Of a DNA stretch of 64,000 nucleotides, positions 63,450 to 64,000 are shown one piece after another (position 1 is the first letter of the stretch; each line of letters opens with the position of its first letter). The notes beneath the pieces are model-generated. The model was not told the origin of the DNA. It ran no database searches and saw only the letters and a list, made by a program, of their open reading frames with translations. Where the stretch lies: contig NZ_JADCKQ010000003.1 of NCBI RefSeq assembly GCF_016123485.1, positions 1 to 64,000 of the forward strand, read 5' to 3'. The stretch is from Halocynthiibacter styelae. Its GTDB lineage: Bacteria > Pseudomonadota > Alphaproteobacteria > Rhodobacterales > Rhodobacteraceae. A program made the translations under genes and the position numbers.

Positions 63450-64000
63450 CCGGTCTCTTTGTTCCAGTGCGGCGATCTGACAAATGCACCACTGCTCCGC
63501 TAAATATATGGCCTACACACTTCGCATCAGGCTTATCTTGACAAGGCACATATATTTTCTGCTATGCTGTTTTTTAATCGTCACGGGCGGAAAGTCCGGA
63601 CACATAAAGGCGGAGCATGTTATGAAAATTAACCAGTTTACTGGTGCCAGCAGGCGCGACAGATCATCAGCGGGAAACGAGCCGCGGGCGATTGCAGATA
63701 CCGAAAATTCAGTGCGCGAACGCGAACGTCGTCAGATGCAGGCTGCGGTTTGTATTGAACACCGTGCGCCAAAGTTTGCATATCAGCAGGCGGCCTCAGC
63801 ATCTTCAGGATCCGCCCATTAGGCATTGGGCCGGGATGTCGCAGATACGGCTGCTCTGGTTGCCCTAATTACCGGCGATCGTTCCTTCATTTATCTGACT
63901 GCGGGTTGCTCCAAACCTGTTTGAGAAGGTGTGGCAGAGTGTTTTAATCCGCTGAAAGGTGAACTCAGGCTTGATTTTTTTTTTCAGGCGGCGTAAGCCG
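63450..64000. other. Right-end gap, mostly without a supported gene
   Basis: About 550 bases. It has a possible promoter near 63537 (TTGACA, then TATGCT about 19 bases on), a possible small gene at 63622-63822, and a run of ten T near 63975. No tRNA or terminator with a good stem is seen. The window ends before the next gene. Confidence 0.5.
63622..63822 (+). CDS. Possible small protein, 66 residues
   Basis: ATG at 63622 with GGCGGAGC eight bases upstream and a TTGACA promoter-like site about 80 bases before. The protein is polar and basic (MKINQFTGASRRD, VRERERRQMQ) with one Cys. No family recognised and the coding character is weak; the frame is open back to 63484. Confidence 0.35.
   Translation: MKINQFTGASRRDRSSAGNEPRAIADTENSVRERERRQMQAAVCIEHRAPKFAYQQAASASSGSAH

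Overview
The window looks like a chromosomal segment of a marine alphaproteobacterium of the order Rhodobacterales (Roseobacter group). This rests on the gene order rpoZ-rsh-pdxJ-acpS-lepB-rnc-era-recO, on pckA divergent from chvI-chvG followed by hprK, rapZ, an EIIA-Man protein and HPr, on a (2S)-methylsuccinyl-CoA dehydrogenase of the ethylmalonyl-CoA pathway, on a separate MnmD methyltransferase, and on GC-rich coding bias. The genes are tightly packed, with many 1- or 4-base overlaps. I see no rRNA, tRNA, CRISPR array, insertion sequence, integrase or prophage gene.

Layout. 0-2.2 kb: an octamer tandem array, then a minus-strand pair of 3-mercaptopyruvate sulfurtransferase and an AspC/TyrB-type aminotransferase. 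2.3-4.4 kb: smpB with a coupled small protein, and dapA. 4.6-12.7 kb: lytic transglycosylase, EamA transporter, mnmD and its FAD-oxidase half in divergent orientation, a MaoC-like dehydratase, a VOC protein, an FMN reductase behind a long inverted repeat, and small secreted or lipo-proteins. 12.9-16.4 kb: smc. 16.5-19.7 kb: MltB-type transglycosylase and the cobalamin genes cobD-cobC. 20-23.8 kb: a degenerate receiver protein, glutathionyl-hydroquinone reductase, L,D-transpeptidase and a PatB/MalY C-S lyase.

23.9-26.8 kb: three tandem peptide deformylase paralogues, the third without catalytic residues, followed by fmt and two small membrane proteins. 26.8-30.2 kb, minus strand: NYN-domain protein, ispH, LysE transporter, methyltransferase, rnhA. 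30.3-40.4 kb, plus strand: folK, then the long rpoZ-to-recO run covering stringent response, vitamin B6, lipid carrier, secretion and RNA/ribosome maturation. 40.4-44.2 kb: META-like lipoprotein, mcd, TauE-type permease and a ClpP-fold lipoprotein. 44.2-51.6 kb: pckA against chvI-chvG-hprK-rapZ-EIIA-ptsH-acyltransferase, a carbon-status and envelope signalling block. 51.7-57.1 kb: 3-hydroxybutyryl-CoA dehydrogenase, a DUF6473-like protein, etfA-etfB, and a HIG1-cobalamin adenosyltransferase-unknown trio. 57.3-64 kb: a small conserved-looking protein, an XRE-type regulator, SDR, SH3 protein, parC, a lipoprotein and a mostly empty tail.

The most unusual signals are the deformylase triplet with a pseudo-enzyme; a five-copy intergenic repeat family placed right after stop codons; a perfect 13-base inverted repeat that can bury the ribosome binding site of the FMN reductase gene; the GGAAAACC array at the left edge; an 11-base phased TGCAT array; and convergent genes sharing overlapping stop codons. 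No obviously new multi-gene system such as a defence island was found; most of the window is conserved housekeeping.
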